DNA of 38,673 nt from Acidobacteriota bacterium (GCA_029263335.1 JAJCXS010000170.1:1-38673), one strand, 5' to 3'. Shown: positions 25,331-34,010, counted from the first letter of the stretch. A program made the numbers and translations. The notes: generated from the sequence alone by a model not told the origin.

Positions 25331-26983
25331 CTATGGCCCCTCGAGGAACTGTCGCGCATGCGTTACGGGTGGATACTCGGAAGTCTCGACTACCCCTGCC
25401 ACGAGTCGCTCGTAGTAATCACGCGCCGCATCGCTGTCACCGTTCAGTTCCGCAGCCCGTCCGGCGCCGTAGAGACTGTTCAAGCGGTTGGGTGATCTCG
25501 CCAGCGCTGACTCGTAGGCACCTATCGCCTCCGCGTACTGCCCCATCTCCGCCAACATGTCGCCAAGCAGCTCGGCCGCTGGAAGCACCTCGCCCGGCGT
25601 GACGGGGTTCTTCTCGGTGCTCAGTTCGAGTTCGTAGGCCTGCCTCATGAGGGCCAGCGCGTCGGCGGCGTTGCCGATCTGATACTCGATCCAGGCCCGC
25701 ACGGTTGCCTCCTGAATCTCCACCTGGATCGCCCAGTCGTATGGCTCTGGAAGCGCCGCTGCAGGCTCGCGGAGCTCGGCTAGTCTGACCGCCGCCTCGC
25801 GCGCCGCATCGAGATCGCCTGCCCGCGCCGCGCCTAGCCCCCGGGCAAACTGCGAAATCGCGACGAAGTGCGGATATCGACCCCAGGCTACCGACTCGGG
25901 CCATTCGACCGCCAGAGTACTCGCGGCCTCCCAATCACGGCGCTCCAGAGCGATTCGTGCGGGAACTGCGGCGAACGCGTACGGGCTCGCGGGGTGGTCG
26001 AAGATTGGCCCTTCGATGGCCACCATGTCGGCCCAGACCTGCCGTGCTCTCTCGTCATCGAGCCGTTGAAGAAAAGCGTACGCCAGGTAATCGGCCGCGT
26101 GTAGGTAATGGAAGGAGGTCTCGCCATTGATCGGATTGTCGAGCCCTGCTTGGGCCGCCCGAAGATTGTAGGCAATCGACTCTTCCCAATAGCCGACTCG
26201 GGTAAAGATGTGCGACGTCATGTGGAGCGCGTGTGCGTTCGCTGGCGCAACCTCGCCGTATATCCTCGCCGCCGGAAGTCCACGCTCCGCCAGATCCGGC
26301 AGGTCGTAGGCGTGGATGATGTAGTGCAGCGCGCCGGTGTGATCGGGAATCTCCGCCAGAACCTCCTCAGCAAGCCGGCCGGCCTCGAGCTGAAGGCTCG
26401 CTCTCTGCTCGGCGGCTCCAGCAACGGCGATCATTCCCAGGGACCTGAAGAGTTTCGCCTCCAGATCGGCCGGATCACGCATGTGGGCGTCCGCCCACCC
26501 CTCGGCGTAGCTGGCGAGGCGGTCGCCTTCGCTCCGCTGTCTGCTATCCCGGTAGTAGCCCTCTAATGCCGACACGTAGGCATCTTCGAGTTCGGTCAGA
26601 GAGCGCAGTGCCCTGGCATCCGCCAGCGACTCCAGCCCCCGATCGAGGGCATCATCAGTCGGCACGTCCGGCCACAACGGATGGATGTACGACATCGCCA
26701 TTCCCCAATGGGCGAGCACACACTCATCATCCTGTTCCGACGCCTTGCGGAATTCCGCCTCAGCCTGGGAATACGTCATGTTGTGGAGCAGCGCGAGGCC
26801 CCTGTTGAGATGGGGTGTGGAGTCCTCGTTGCACAGCACGGGGAGGGCTACGCTCCCGAGCGAAGCGCCGGTCGCGTCGACGACGGCGCTGATGTTCGGG
26901 GTGCTCGTTTCGCCTCCCGGTTGCGCGCAAGCGACATGGAGCACCTGGATCACCGCCAGAAGAGCTATCGGGCACCGTGTCAT
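25331..26983 (-). CDS. TPR-repeat protein, probable exported lipoprotein
   Basis: 550-residue helical-repeat protein. The N-terminus (TRCPIALLAVIQVLHVACAQ) looks like a signal peptide ending in a Cys. The lipobox (LHVAC) is imperfect because His is at -3, so lipid attachment is uncertain. Tetratricopeptide-like repeats run through the protein, clear at HLNRGLALLHNMTYSQAEAEF, then about residues 220-330 (TGALHYIIHAYD, SHIFTRVGYWEESIAYN) and near the end (LGDMLAEMGQYAEAIGAY). The motif HYIIHAYD with surrounding repeats is shared by large secreted TPR proteins of Gram-negative bacteria. ATG 26983 is used; an in-frame TTG lies at 26989. It probably acts as a periplasmic or surface scaffold, with no enzymatic motif. 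Confidence 0.82.
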   Translation of the reverse strand: MTRCPIALLAVIQVLHVACAQPGGETSTPNISAVVDATGASLGSVALPVLCNEDSTPHLNRGLALLHNMTYSQAEAEFRKASEQDDECVLAHWGMAMSYIHPLWPDVPTDDALDRGLESLADARALRSLTELEDAYVSALEGYYRDSRQRSEGDRLASYAEGWADAHMRDPADLEAKLFRSLGMIAVAGAAEQRASLQLEAGRLAEEVLAEIPDHTGALHYIIHAYDLPDLAERGLPAARIYGEVAPANAHALHMTSHIFTRVGYWEESIAYNLRAAQAGLDNPINGETSFHYLHAADYLAYAFLQRLDDERARQVWADMVAIEGPIFDHPASPYAFAAVPARIALERRDWEAASTLAVEWPESVAWGRYPHFVAISQFARGLGAARAGDLDAAREAAVRLAELREPAAALPEPYDWAIQVEIQEATVRAWIEYQIGNAADALALMRQAYELELSTEKNPVTPGEVLPAAELLGDMLAEMGQYAEAIGAYESALARSPNRLNSLYGAGRAAELNGDSDAARDYYERLVAGVVETSEYPPVTHARQFLEGP

Positions 26984-27022
26984 CTTCAAGAACCTGCCTC
27001 CCTCGGCACTGCGTGAACTCGT

Positions 27023-27042
27023 GCCCCGCCGTGGAGCGGGGC
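27023..27042 (-). terminator. GC-rich hairpin between GNAT and TPR genes
   Basis: GCCCCGC (27023-27029) pairs with GCGGGGC (27036-27042) around a 6-nt loop. It lies 120 bp past the GNAT stop in the minus direction and 34 bp before the TPR start. No U-run follows, so it may be an attenuating hairpin in the leader of the TPR gene or a weak terminator for the M16-GNAT operon. Confidence 0.35.
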
Positions 27043-27162
27043 TAGCTTACCTGTAGAGAGCCGCAGATGCTCCGGAGCAGTTCCTCTTCAGAGGGGCGTC
27101 ACGAACGTGATCGTCGCAACTCGAGCCGTCAACAACGCCGGCGATGCTCAGCGCCGGGGCGT

Positions 27163-27678
27163 TCACGGTTCTGTCTCAACACTGACCCGGTAGACGAAGT
27201 GCTCTTCGCCGTTCGTGGCGAGTCTGGATTCGATACGCACAGCGCCAATCTTCTCCACGGCACGCTGGGAACGCACGTTCTCCGGCGCAATCATGAAGAT
27301 GGCGTGGCGCACGAAGCGGAACGCGTGCTGCAGCATCAGCCGTTTCATCTCGCCGTTGTGTGTACCGCCCCAGTGTGATCGCGCCAGAAAAGTCCAGCCG
27401 ATCTCGACCTCGCTCCGCACCTCGTCGCAGCCATGGAAACGCGAGGACCCGATCACCTGCCGAGTCTGGGCATCGATGGCGACGAGCGCCCCTCCTGATT
27501 GCAGCGATTCCTCGAAGAAGGTGCGAAAACCGCTCTCCTCAGACCGCGTCTTGGTCGGATGTTGCTCCCAAATCAGCGGATCCGAAGCCACGGCAAAGAG
27601 ACCCTCGAGGTCGTCGGCACGCAGCGGCCGCATCTCAACAAGCCGGCCTGTCAGAACAGGTTGTAGATCGAACGGCAT
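27163..27678 (-). CDS. GNAT N-acetyltransferase (RimJ/RimL-like)
   Basis: 171-residue acetyltransferase. The N-terminus LTGRLVEMRPLRADDLEGLF is the usual opening of RimJ/RimL-type GNATs. The core strands are VIGSSRFHGCDE and EVEIGWTFLARSHWGGTHNG, the latter in place of the canonical acetyl-CoA loop. The stretch APENVRSQRAVEKIGAVRI is the C-terminal NxxSxRxxEKxG signature. Family members acetylate protein N-termini, antibiotics or other amines; the substrate is unknown. The ATG shares one base with the stop of the M16 peptidase gene (TGATG), so it is translationally coupled to an exported-peptidase pair, which is an unusual partner. Confidence 0.88.
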   Translation of the reverse strand: MPFDLQPVLTGRLVEMRPLRADDLEGLFAVASDPLIWEQHPTKTRSEESGFRTFFEESLQSGGALVAIDAQTRQVIGSSRFHGCDEVRSEVEIGWTFLARSHWGGTHNGEMKRLMLQHAFRFVRHAIFMIAPENVRSQRAVEKIGAVRIESRLATNGEEHFVYRVSVETEP

Positions 27679-29228
27679 CAGCGCCCCGTCTCGAACACTT
27701 CCGAGATGTCCATGATGGTGATGTCCTCGGGGCGTACCGGAATCGGAAAGGTGGAGATCTCCTCGTCTTCGGCGAGGATCTCGGGTGGCTGGTTGCCCGC
27801 GTAGGTAATCGGAGTGGTCTCCCCCGACAGCAGCAGGTCGCGAAACGCCTCGGCGTCGGCGGTGATGAACACCATGTACATCCCCTGAGCACCGAGGTGG
27901 CTCCGGATCGCGTTATCTACGCCGGCCTTGTCGAGTTTGGCAAGCTCGGGGCGTATGGCCGCGAGATAGGCATCGTCGCCCTCTAGCCCGTAGAACTCGT
28001 CGTCGATGGCGAAGGCGAGCCGACGACTGCCGGTCGAGCCGTAGTTGAGGCTGAAGTCGTGCAGGAACCCCTGCGTCCGCTCGATCTGATCCTCCGCCAG
28101 GCCGTTCTCCACCAAGACCAGCAGCTCACGCATGGCGGCGCGCGTGGCAAACAGCGTCCGCGTGTGCAGATTGCCCGGTTCCGTTAGCGAGATCGGGCGG
28201 ATCCATACCTCGAACAGGTTGCTGCGACGCATCGCGTTGACCGGCCGGTTCTGCGTCGTATAGCCGCGGGGGAATGCCTCGATGTAGCTGTAATTGCCGT
28301 AGTTCATCCCCCGCTTCTCGCGAATCACCTGGTACAGGTTGGAAAACGAACTGCGATGCTCGCCCATCCAGGAGTTCACGAGTTTCATCGCGTAGAACTC
28401 GTCACCACCCCGGACGAGGCTCGTGGGAAAACCGAAGGAGATCGCCGAAGCATCGGTCTGCTTCTCGACGATGAGGACCTTCAGCCCGTCGGGTGCAGCC
28501 GGCTGCGGCGCGGGTACGTTGGACGCGGTGCCTTCCGGACGCGCGTCGAAGTCGGTGCGAACCCGTTCGACGAAGCCCTCCGGGTATCCGCCCCCGACGC
28601 CGACGACGATGGCGTCGCGCGTGTAGTAGCGCTCGTAGAACGAACGAACGTCATCGAGCGTAATCGAGCGAACGCTCTCTACGTAGCCCTCCTCCGGATG
28701 CTCGTATGGGGTGCCCTGGTAGGCCATCCAGTACAGGAGTTCCTTGCTGAGCTCCTCGTCGCGGTTGTAGCGCCGCCCGCGCTCCAGAAAGTTCATCGTC
28801 TGCGCTTTGACGCGCTCGAAGTCGGACTCGCCAAAGGCCGGCGACAGCAGCGCGTTGCGCAGCAAGTCGTAGAACCCTTCCAGGTTGTCGGTATGTACCG
28901 TGCCTCGGAAATTCGTCATTTCCTTGTCCACGGAAACGCCGTAACCCGTGGCCATCGGGTAGAGCTTGGCAACGATCTCCTGGTAGGTGTGCTGCTGGGT
29001 GCCGCCGTCGGACAGCAGGTTGGCGGCAAGCGAGGCGAGCCCCTCTTTGCCTTCTGGATCGTTCTGCGAACCCGCTTTGACCCAGATGTTGAAGGCAACA
29101 AAAGGTGAGCCCTCTTCGCGCAGCGTAACGGTTCCCGGGATGGACTCTTCGGGGGCTGGTACGTAAGCAACGGTCAGGGCCGTTAGCAGGATGGCTATAC
29201 CCAGTGGCAATCGTCGTCGGGTCGTCAT
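27678..29228 (-). CDS. Secreted M16-family peptidase homologue lacking the zinc motif
   Basis: 516-residue insulinase/processing-peptidase-fold protein. A signal-like segment RRRLPLGIAILLTALTVAY is followed by the M16 core. Where active members have HxxEH, this one has EGLASLAANLLSDGGT (about residues 62-77), so it cannot bind zinc. The C-terminal M16 half is recognisable (YYTRDAIVVGVGG; EKQTDASAISFGFPTSLVRGGDEFYAMKLVNSW; IREKRGMNYGNYSYIEAFPRG). It is adjacent to and directly downstream of an HxxEH-bearing M16 gene (stop/start 3 bp apart), the usual arrangement of an active/inactive heterodimer in the periplasm or outer membrane. GTG 29231 and ATG 29228 are both possible starts; ATG is preferred. 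Confidence 0.9.
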   Translation of the reverse strand: MTTRRRLPLGIAILLTALTVAYVPAPEESIPGTVTLREEGSPFVAFNIWVKAGSQNDPEGKEGLASLAANLLSDGGTQQHTYQEIVAKLYPMATGYGVSVDKEMTNFRGTVHTDNLEGFYDLLRNALLSPAFGESDFERVKAQTMNFLERGRRYNRDEELSKELLYWMAYQGTPYEHPEEGYVESVRSITLDDVRSFYERYYTRDAIVVGVGGGYPEGFVERVRTDFDARPEGTASNVPAPQPAAPDGLKVLIVEKQTDASAISFGFPTSLVRGGDEFYAMKLVNSWMGEHRSSFSNLYQVIREKRGMNYGNYSYIEAFPRGYTTQNRPVNAMRRSNLFEVWIRPISLTEPGNLHTRTLFATRAAMRELLVLVENGLAEDQIERTQGFLHDFSLNYGSTGSRRLAFAIDDEFYGLEGDDAYLAAIRPELAKLDKAGVDNAIRSHLGAQGMYMVFITADAEAFRDLLLSGETTPITYAGNQPPEILAEDEEISTFPIPVRPEDITIMDISEVFETGR

Positions 29229-29231
29229 CAC

Positions 29232-30575
29232 TCAGCTCTCCGCCTGCGTGAGGGTCACGGTCGTGCGGCCGTTGGCCGCCAGTACCTGGCGGGCAGCCTC
29301 ACGAAGATCTTCCGGGGTTATCGTCTCGAGCGTCCGGTAGTAGTCATTGATGGGGTCCAGAGTGCCGGTATTCACGATGACCCGAGATACCGAGTTGGCC
29401 ACGCCAAGCGGGGTCTCGAGACGCATGAGGAAGCCGTAGCGCGCCGCACTCTTGGTGTCGGCGAGCTTCTGAGCATCCACCAGCTCGGTCTTGAACCTCT
29501 CGACTTCGGCCAACAGTTCCTCTTTCACGGCCGCCACGTCGTCAGGCTCCGCAACCATGCAGAGAATCTGCACAAAGTCGGCGTCGCGGGACAGGGCGAA
29601 CCCACCCTGCAGAAACTGCAACCGCCGTTCCTCGACGACGAGTTTGCGATAGATGTCCGAGTTCTGGCCAAAGGCGAGACCGCCAAGCAGCTCGGTGGCC
29701 ACCGCGATGCGGTCGGTCGGGTTCCACGCCGGCGCCATGTAGTTGATCGTCAGCAACGGCAGCGTACCGCCCTGATAGGTAACGGCACCTTCGCGCGGCT
29801 CGGTCTGCTCAGGCTCAGTAGGCACCGCCGGGGTCTCATAACCAGGCTCCCAGCCCGAGTAGTGTTCACGGATGAGCGCCTCGGCGTTGTCGAAGTCGAA
29901 GTCTCCAACGACCATCAAGACCACGTTCTCGGGTCGGTAGAAGCGCTCGAAGAAACTGCGGGAGTAGTCGTACTGCTCCGGCATCACGCGCACATCCGCT
30001 TCGAAGCCGATCGTCTGGTGGCGATACGTGTGCGCGGTAAAGATGCGCTCGCGCACCGCTCGGTCGAGCACGCTGAACGAGGAGGCGGCGCTGTTCTGGT
30101 ATTCGCCGAGCACGGCGCCTGCTTCGGTCCGAAACTCCGTTTCCTCGTACGACAGATTCTGGAAGCGATCAGCTTCCAGGTCGACGATTTGCTCCAGATA
30201 CTCCGAGCCGGCGACCAGGTAGTAGAAGGTGCGGTCCTGCGACGTGTTGGCGTTGCGCGCAGCACCGAACGATTCGGTAACTCCGTCGTAGTTCGGGTAC
30301 TTCTCGGTGCCCCGGAACATCATGTGCTCGAAGAAGTGGGCGAATCCGGTAACGCCTTCCTCCACTTCATCTCGCGCACCCGTTCGCACCACCGAAACGT
30401 AGGCCAGCATGCCCGGCGCCCCGGCGTCGACCAAATAGGCCTTCAGGCCATTGTCGAGTTCGAAGGTCCGCGTCTCGAACGGGAAGATGCCGTCTTCTTC
30501 TTGGGAGAAGGCGGGAACCGCCAGCGCTCCGAGTACCACGCTCGCGAGCACCGGGGCGATAAGGAGTCGCTTCAT
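29232..30575 (-). CDS. Secreted M16-family zinc peptidase (active subunit)
   Basis: 447-residue exported peptidase. ATG 30575 is preceded by GGAG and starts the signal peptide MKRLLIAPVLASVVLGALAV, cut after AFS-QE. The zinc motif HFFEH lies in GFAHFFEHMMFRGTEKYP, with the distal Glu ligand expected in RTEAGAVLGEYQ, giving the inverted HxxEH...E set of family M16. The C-terminal half contains VLMVVGDFDFDNAEALIREHYSGWEPG and the usual processing-peptidase-like second domain. It degrades or processes peptides outside the cytoplasm and probably pairs with the inactive homologue encoded immediately downstream. The frame is open upstream to 30692 but without signal sequence. Confidence 0.93.
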   Translation of the reverse strand: MKRLLIAPVLASVVLGALAVPAFSQEEDGIFPFETRTFELDNGLKAYLVDAGAPGMLAYVSVVRTGARDEVEEGVTGFAHFFEHMMFRGTEKYPNYDGVTESFGAARNANTSQDRTFYYLVAGSEYLEQIVDLEADRFQNLSYEETEFRTEAGAVLGEYQNSAASSFSVLDRAVRERIFTAHTYRHQTIGFEADVRVMPEQYDYSRSFFERFYRPENVVLMVVGDFDFDNAEALIREHYSGWEPGYETPAVPTEPEQTEPREGAVTYQGGTLPLLTINYMAPAWNPTDRIAVATELLGGLAFGQNSDIYRKLVVEERRLQFLQGGFALSRDADFVQILCMVAEPDDVAAVKEELLAEVERFKTELVDAQKLADTKSAARYGFLMRLETPLGVANSVSRVIVNTGTLDPINDYYRTLETITPEDLREAARQVLAANGRTTVTLTQAES

Positions 30576-30672
30576 CGTCACACTCCGTGAGGGCTGCTTC
30601 GTGTCCGACGGGGCTCTCGGCGCGCCTGGCGCAAGGGAGAGTCCCGCCCATGGTCCATAAGCGAGGGAGCCC

Positions 30673-30691
30673 TGGAGAGCGTGGCTCTCCA
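30673..30691. terminator. Short hairpin in the spacer before the M16 genes
   Basis: TGGAGAGC (30673-30680) pairs with GCTCTCCA (30684-30691) over 8 bp with a 3-nt loop. It is in the 196-bp gap between the cysteine-synthase-family gene (ending 30772) and the M16 start (30575), 80 bp past the former's stop. There is no U-run. It could close the MarR operon transcript, but only weakly supported. Confidence 0.35.
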
Positions 30692-30771
30692 CGGGGGAGA
30701 TGGCCCCGCCTCAGACGCTAGCCCTTCATCGCCTCGTCAGCAAGGCGCTGCAGCCCTGTCGCGAGCCGGCC

Positions 30772-31689
30772 TCAGGCGGCCCCATACAGGTCGCCGCTCA
30801 GGTACCGGAGCCCGGAATCGATAATGACCGTCACCACGGTCTTCCCCGGCCCAAGTTCCTTCGCTCTCTGCAGCGCGGCCCAGACGTTGGCTCCGGAGGT
30901 GACGCCACCGAAGATCCCCTCCTTACGCGCCAGCTCGTTGGCGGTCTGATAGGCATCCTCGTCCCTCACCGCCACCACGTCGTCGATCAGATCCCGGCGA
31001 AGAATCGTGGGGACGAAGGACAGGCCGATGCCTTCGAGGCGGTGCGTCCCACCGGTATCTCCTCCGGAGATATTGCGCACGTGGTACGGCTCCACGGCAA
31101 CGACACGGACGGGAGGGACGCTCTCCTTGAGAATCTCGGCGTTGCCCGAGATGCAGCCTCCACCGCCCACCGCCATGACGAATTCGTCGATGCCGTTCCC
31201 CAGCGCGTCGAAGATCTCCTTCCCCATGCCGTGGTAGCCGAGTTTGTTGTCGGGGTTGTTGATCTGGTCCGGCCAGAACGTGCCCGGCTCGCCAATTAAC
31301 TCCCTGGCTCGCGCGATCATTCGATCGATCACATCCGCCGTCAGGATGCCGCCTTCCGCATGGATGATCTCCACGGTCGCCCCGAAAGCCCGCATGGTCT
31401 GGAGCTTCTCCTCGGAGAAGCCGTTCGAGGAGACGAAGTGAGCCGCGTAGCCACGCGTCGCGCAGACCATCGCCAGCGAGCTGCCGGTGCTGCCGCCGGT
31501 GTACTCGACCACCCTGCCTCCGGGTTTCAGCTCGCCTCGACCCTCAGCTCCTTCGATCATCGACAGGGCCATGCGGTCCTTCATGCTGCCGGTGGGATTC
31601 GCCGCTTCAAACTTCACGTAGACGTCAGCGGAATCCCCGTCCGTCAGATGCTTCAGTCGCACCAGGGGTGTGTTACCTATGAATTCCAT
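30772..31689 (-). CDS. PLP-dependent cysteine synthase/cystathionine beta-synthase family enzyme
   Basis: 305-residue fold-type II PLP enzyme. It begins MEFIGNTPLVRLKHL, the family's canonical opening. The PLP Lys is in NPTGSMKDRMALSMI. The substrate loop, usually TSGNTG, reads TGGSTGSS. The PLP-phosphate loop is GGGGCISGN, and the end reads VIIDSGLRYLSGDLYG, typical of O-acetylserine sulfhydrylases. ATG 31689 has an AGGAG 10 nt upstream; the open frame extends to 31755. Family members form cysteine from O-acetylserine and sulfide, or condense other nucleophiles. The altered loop suggests a different acceptor or donor. It follows the MarR gene with a 74-bp gap and is probably controlled by it. 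Confidence 0.9.
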   Translation of the reverse strand: MEFIGNTPLVRLKHLTDGDSADVYVKFEAANPTGSMKDRMALSMIEGAEGRGELKPGGRVVEYTGGSTGSSLAMVCATRGYAAHFVSSNGFSEEKLQTMRAFGATVEIIHAEGGILTADVIDRMIARARELIGEPGTFWPDQINNPDNKLGYHGMGKEIFDALGNGIDEFVMAVGGGGCISGNAEILKESVPPVRVVAVEPYHVRNISGGDTGGTHRLEGIGLSFVPTILRRDLIDDVVAVRDEDAYQTANELARKEGIFGGVTSGANVWAALQRAKELGPGKTVVTVIIDSGLRYLSGDLYGAA

Positions 31690-31763
31690 GTTGCCTGGCT
31701 CCTTTTCGACATGCATCTGTGGAGGATGTGTGTGTCGGCCTGGCGGCCGCGGCACGAATCGGA

Positions 31764-32246
31764 TCAGCCATGGTCGAGATGCTCCACGGCCCGGCGTACG
31801 AAGCTCTTGGCATCGATCTGGTTCTCGAACGCCTTCAGCTGACCCAGAAAAGCCGTTTCGGATCCGAGAATCTCCCGGATCGCCACCTCGCCCGCGGCCC
31901 AGACCCGCCGCAGGGCGGGCAGGCTATCTCGCGCCTTGGCCGACAGCTGAACGTTCTTCTTTCTGCCATCGCCATGGTCTGGAATCACATCCAGGTAGCC
32001 CTTGGCGACCATGCGGCGGAGCATCGTCGTCACCGCCGGCTGTGACAGCTTCAGAGCCGTGGCGATCTCGGTCGGCGTGGCGGTCCGGTTCTGCAGAAAG
32101 AGCAGAACCAGGTGCCAACTAGGCTCGAAATCGACGCCGTTCGTCCTGTAGAGCTCCTTGATGCTAACGCTCAGGGCATCGCTGAGCCTTTTCAGGCGAG
32201 CGGTAACACCGAGAAACTCCAGTTCCCTCAGGAAGTCGTTCTCCAC
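31764..32246 (-). CDS. MarR-family transcriptional regulator
   Basis: 160-residue winged-helix regulator. The DNA-binding region is ATPTEIATALKLSQPAVTTM (recognition helix) and LRRMVAKGYLDVIPDHGDGRKKNVQLSAKA (the wing with DxRxK-like pattern). The flanking N- and C-terminal helices would form the dimer. GTG 32246 is the start, with CTGGAG 10 nt upstream. Twenty-five bases upstream lies an 18-bp palindrome, a likely operator for autorepression. It precedes the cysteine-synthase-family gene in the same orientation, so its ligand may be a thiol- or amino-acid-related compound; that part is inference. Confidence 0.92.
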   Translation of the reverse strand: MENDFLRELEFLGVTARLKRLSDALSVSIKELYRTNGVDFEPSWHLVLLFLQNRTATPTEIATALKLSQPAVTTMLRRMVAKGYLDVIPDHGDGRKKNVQLSAKARDSLPALRRVWAAGEVAIREILGSETAFLGQLKAFENQIDAKSFVRRAVEHLDHG

Positions 32247-32271
32247 GCGAATACTGCTCCAGGAGTCAATT

Positions 32272-32289
32272 TACTTAACTCGTTAAGTA
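32272..32289. promoter_or_regulatory. Probable MarR operator palindrome
   Basis: TACTTAAC-TC-GTTAAGTA: perfect 8-bp inverted arms with a 2-bp centre, 18 bp in all. It is AT-rich against a GC-rich background and lies 25 bp upstream of the GTG of the MarR gene, where a repressor would block the promoter. Length and symmetry match known MarR-family sites. Confidence 0.75.
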
Positions 32290-32358
32290 TTAACCCGCAA
32301 CACATACTCGTGCAAGCAATGGCGACCATCACCGCGCGATCTCGCTTCTCTTCAGACC

Positions 32359-32922
32359 TCAGGGTGAGATCTCGGCAAGGTCAGCGAGCTTCACGACCGT
32401 GCGCCAGTTGCGGGCCGTTGCCGATACTCCAAGGAGTCGCTCGGCATTCGATGCTAGCTTCGATCTGCCGAGACCGTCCGGCGTATGCAGGTAGAACACT
32501 CCGCCGTCGAGCTGGAATTGTTCGGTAGATGACCTCACGCTCGTCAGAGTTGCCATGTCAGGCGTCGCGGGCTCCGACTCGAGAAAGAACAGGTGCAGTG
32601 TCTTGGGTTCCGCCTCGGCTTCGGGAAACGGGTTTCGGTCGATCGCGGATCGCAGATCGTCCGCTGAGAGCACTAGCACGCGAGGCTTGAAGCCGTGGCG
32701 CGCCTCGATCCGTGAACCGATCCTCTCGCCCAGTGCGGTCGAGGAGGTGCCTGATGCCTGAAACACGGCGTTCCCGCTCTGGATGTACGTCTTGACCTGC
32801 ACAAGGTCGAGCGCGGTCAGGTCGCGCACCAGTTCCTTCATCCGCAGGACGTTCTTTCCCCCGACATTGATGCCACGCAGGAGCAGTACCCAGGTACGCA
32901 TCTCGCCCGTCTTGTCGCTCAT
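32359..32922 (-). CDS. DUF1697 family protein
   Basis: 187-residue protein with the conserved DUF1697 opening MRTWVLLLRGINVGGKNVLRMKEL, the LVQVKTYIQSGNAVFQA strand-turn and KLASNAERLLGVSATARNWRTV near the end, all typical. The full length matches the family, whose function is unknown (DNA- or nucleotide-binding has been suggested in general terms for the fold). ATG 32922 is chosen; the frame is open to 33453 but runs inside the VanZ-like gene. It starts 2 bp after the stop of the VanZ-like gene and is the last gene of a kelch/VanZ/DUF1697 run. Confidence 0.9.
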   Translation of the reverse strand: MSDKTGEMRTWVLLLRGINVGGKNVLRMKELVRDLTALDLVQVKTYIQSGNAVFQASGTSSTALGERIGSRIEARHGFKPRVLVLSADDLRSAIDRNPFPEAEAEPKTLHLFFLESEPATPDMATLTSVRSSTEQFQLDGGVFYLHTPDGLGRSKLASNAERLLGVSATARNWRTVVKLADLAEISP

Positions 32923-32924
32923 CG

Positions 32925-34004
32925 TCAAGCCCCCTCCACTAGGGAGTCCGAGGAGCCTTGGCGCAGCAGCCAGACCAACGCGCTCCCGGTAATCACGCCG
33001 TACACAGCCCATCCGGGCGGGCCCGTAATGTCGCCCACGGGAATCGCCACGAGCCAACCAGCGGTACTGGCTATCACCCACCAGCCCGCCCGCGCCACCT
33101 GCCCGCGCAGCACCAGCCACTGCGACAGCCCGACCAGAGTTCCGTGCAGGCATGCGCCGATCAACCATCCCAGGTCTGGATCGAATCGACCGACGCCGAG
33201 AACCACGAGCGCGCCCATCCCCGCCGCCGCTAGGCTCGCGAGCACCCATCGCGCCGACCCGGTGACATATCGCCGCAGGATGAGCGACTGCAACACCCCG
33301 ACCAGGATGCCTCCCACCGCCACACTGACGTAGCGCGGCACGCTCAAGACAGGAAGGGACGGCAGAATCTCGAAGCGGCCGGGTAGGCCGAACGAAGCCG
33401 GATCCATGCTCCAGCCCAGCCCGATCGCGGCGGCCATCGACCACAGGAACCACAGTCGCCAGCCCGGCAGCCGCACCGGGTCGAGCGCCAGCCGTGCCGC
33501 GATCACCATGAATCCGGCGAGGGCATTGAAGACGACGTCGTTCCAGTCGAAAACGCGGCTCGGTAGCACAGCTTGTATGCCTTCATCGAGCAAACCCAGC
33601 AGCGCTGTCATCGCCACCGTCAACGCGGCCGGCCACAGAACCTGGCGACCATGGCGCACGCGTTCCAGCAGCGCCTGGTAGACAAGTGCAGCAACAATGC
33701 CGTACTCGAATAGGTGGGTGCGCTCTGCCGGATTCTCGATTCGAAGGAGCACGAACCCATAGGCCAGCGCGACCGCCAGCCCCACTCCGATCTCGCGCCA
33801 GTCAGGCCTCCTCCGCAGCCACTGGATGACGACGGCCGCAAGCACGAGGAGTACGACCAACACGAACGCGACCCGGAGTAGGTTGCGCTCCCGCAGGGCA
33901 TCCACCAGCGTGCGCGCCGGCCCCAAGGTGGAGTAGATCGCCATCGTGACGGCCAGAGCCCCGAACCAGAGGCGCCTTTCCCGATCGGTACTGAAAACCG
34001 ACAT
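32925..34004 (-). CDS. VanZ-like integral membrane protein
   Basis: 359-residue membrane protein with about ten hydrophobic segments. The N-terminal half is VanZ-like: EYGIVAALVYQALLERV, then LLGLLDEGIQAVLPSRVFDW with NDVVFNALAG, which is the conserved ExxQ...R..D..D...N..G signature. The C-terminal half is an additional set of helices rich in Gly/Ala/Leu (ILVGVLQSLILRRY, LHGTLVGLSQWLVLRGQVAR) with internal repetition, so the protein may be a duplication or fusion. VanZ in Enterococcus raises teicoplanin resistance, but most chromosomal relatives have unknown roles in the envelope. It starts 6 bp after the kelch gene and is followed after 2 bp by DUF1697. Confidence 0.85.
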   Translation of the reverse strand: MSVFSTDRERRLWFGALAVTMAIYSTLGPARTLVDALRERNLLRVAFVLVVLLVLAAVVIQWLRRRPDWREIGVGLAVALAYGFVLLRIENPAERTHLFEYGIVAALVYQALLERVRHGRQVLWPAALTVAMTALLGLLDEGIQAVLPSRVFDWNDVVFNALAGFMVIAARLALDPVRLPGWRLWFLWSMAAAIGLGWSMDPASFGLPGRFEILPSLPVLSVPRYVSVAVGGILVGVLQSLILRRYVTGSARWVLASLAAAGMGALVVLGVGRFDPDLGWLIGACLHGTLVGLSQWLVLRGQVARAGWWVIASTAGWLVAIPVGDITGPPGWAVYGVITGSALVWLLRQGSSDSLVEGA

Positions 34005-34010
34005 GACCTG

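Noticed and set aside
32359-33453. A 364-residue fusion of DUF1697 with an N-terminal part
   Set aside because: The upstream 177 codons overlap the VanZ-like gene in another frame and are not membrane- or family-like; ATG 32922 fits the family length.
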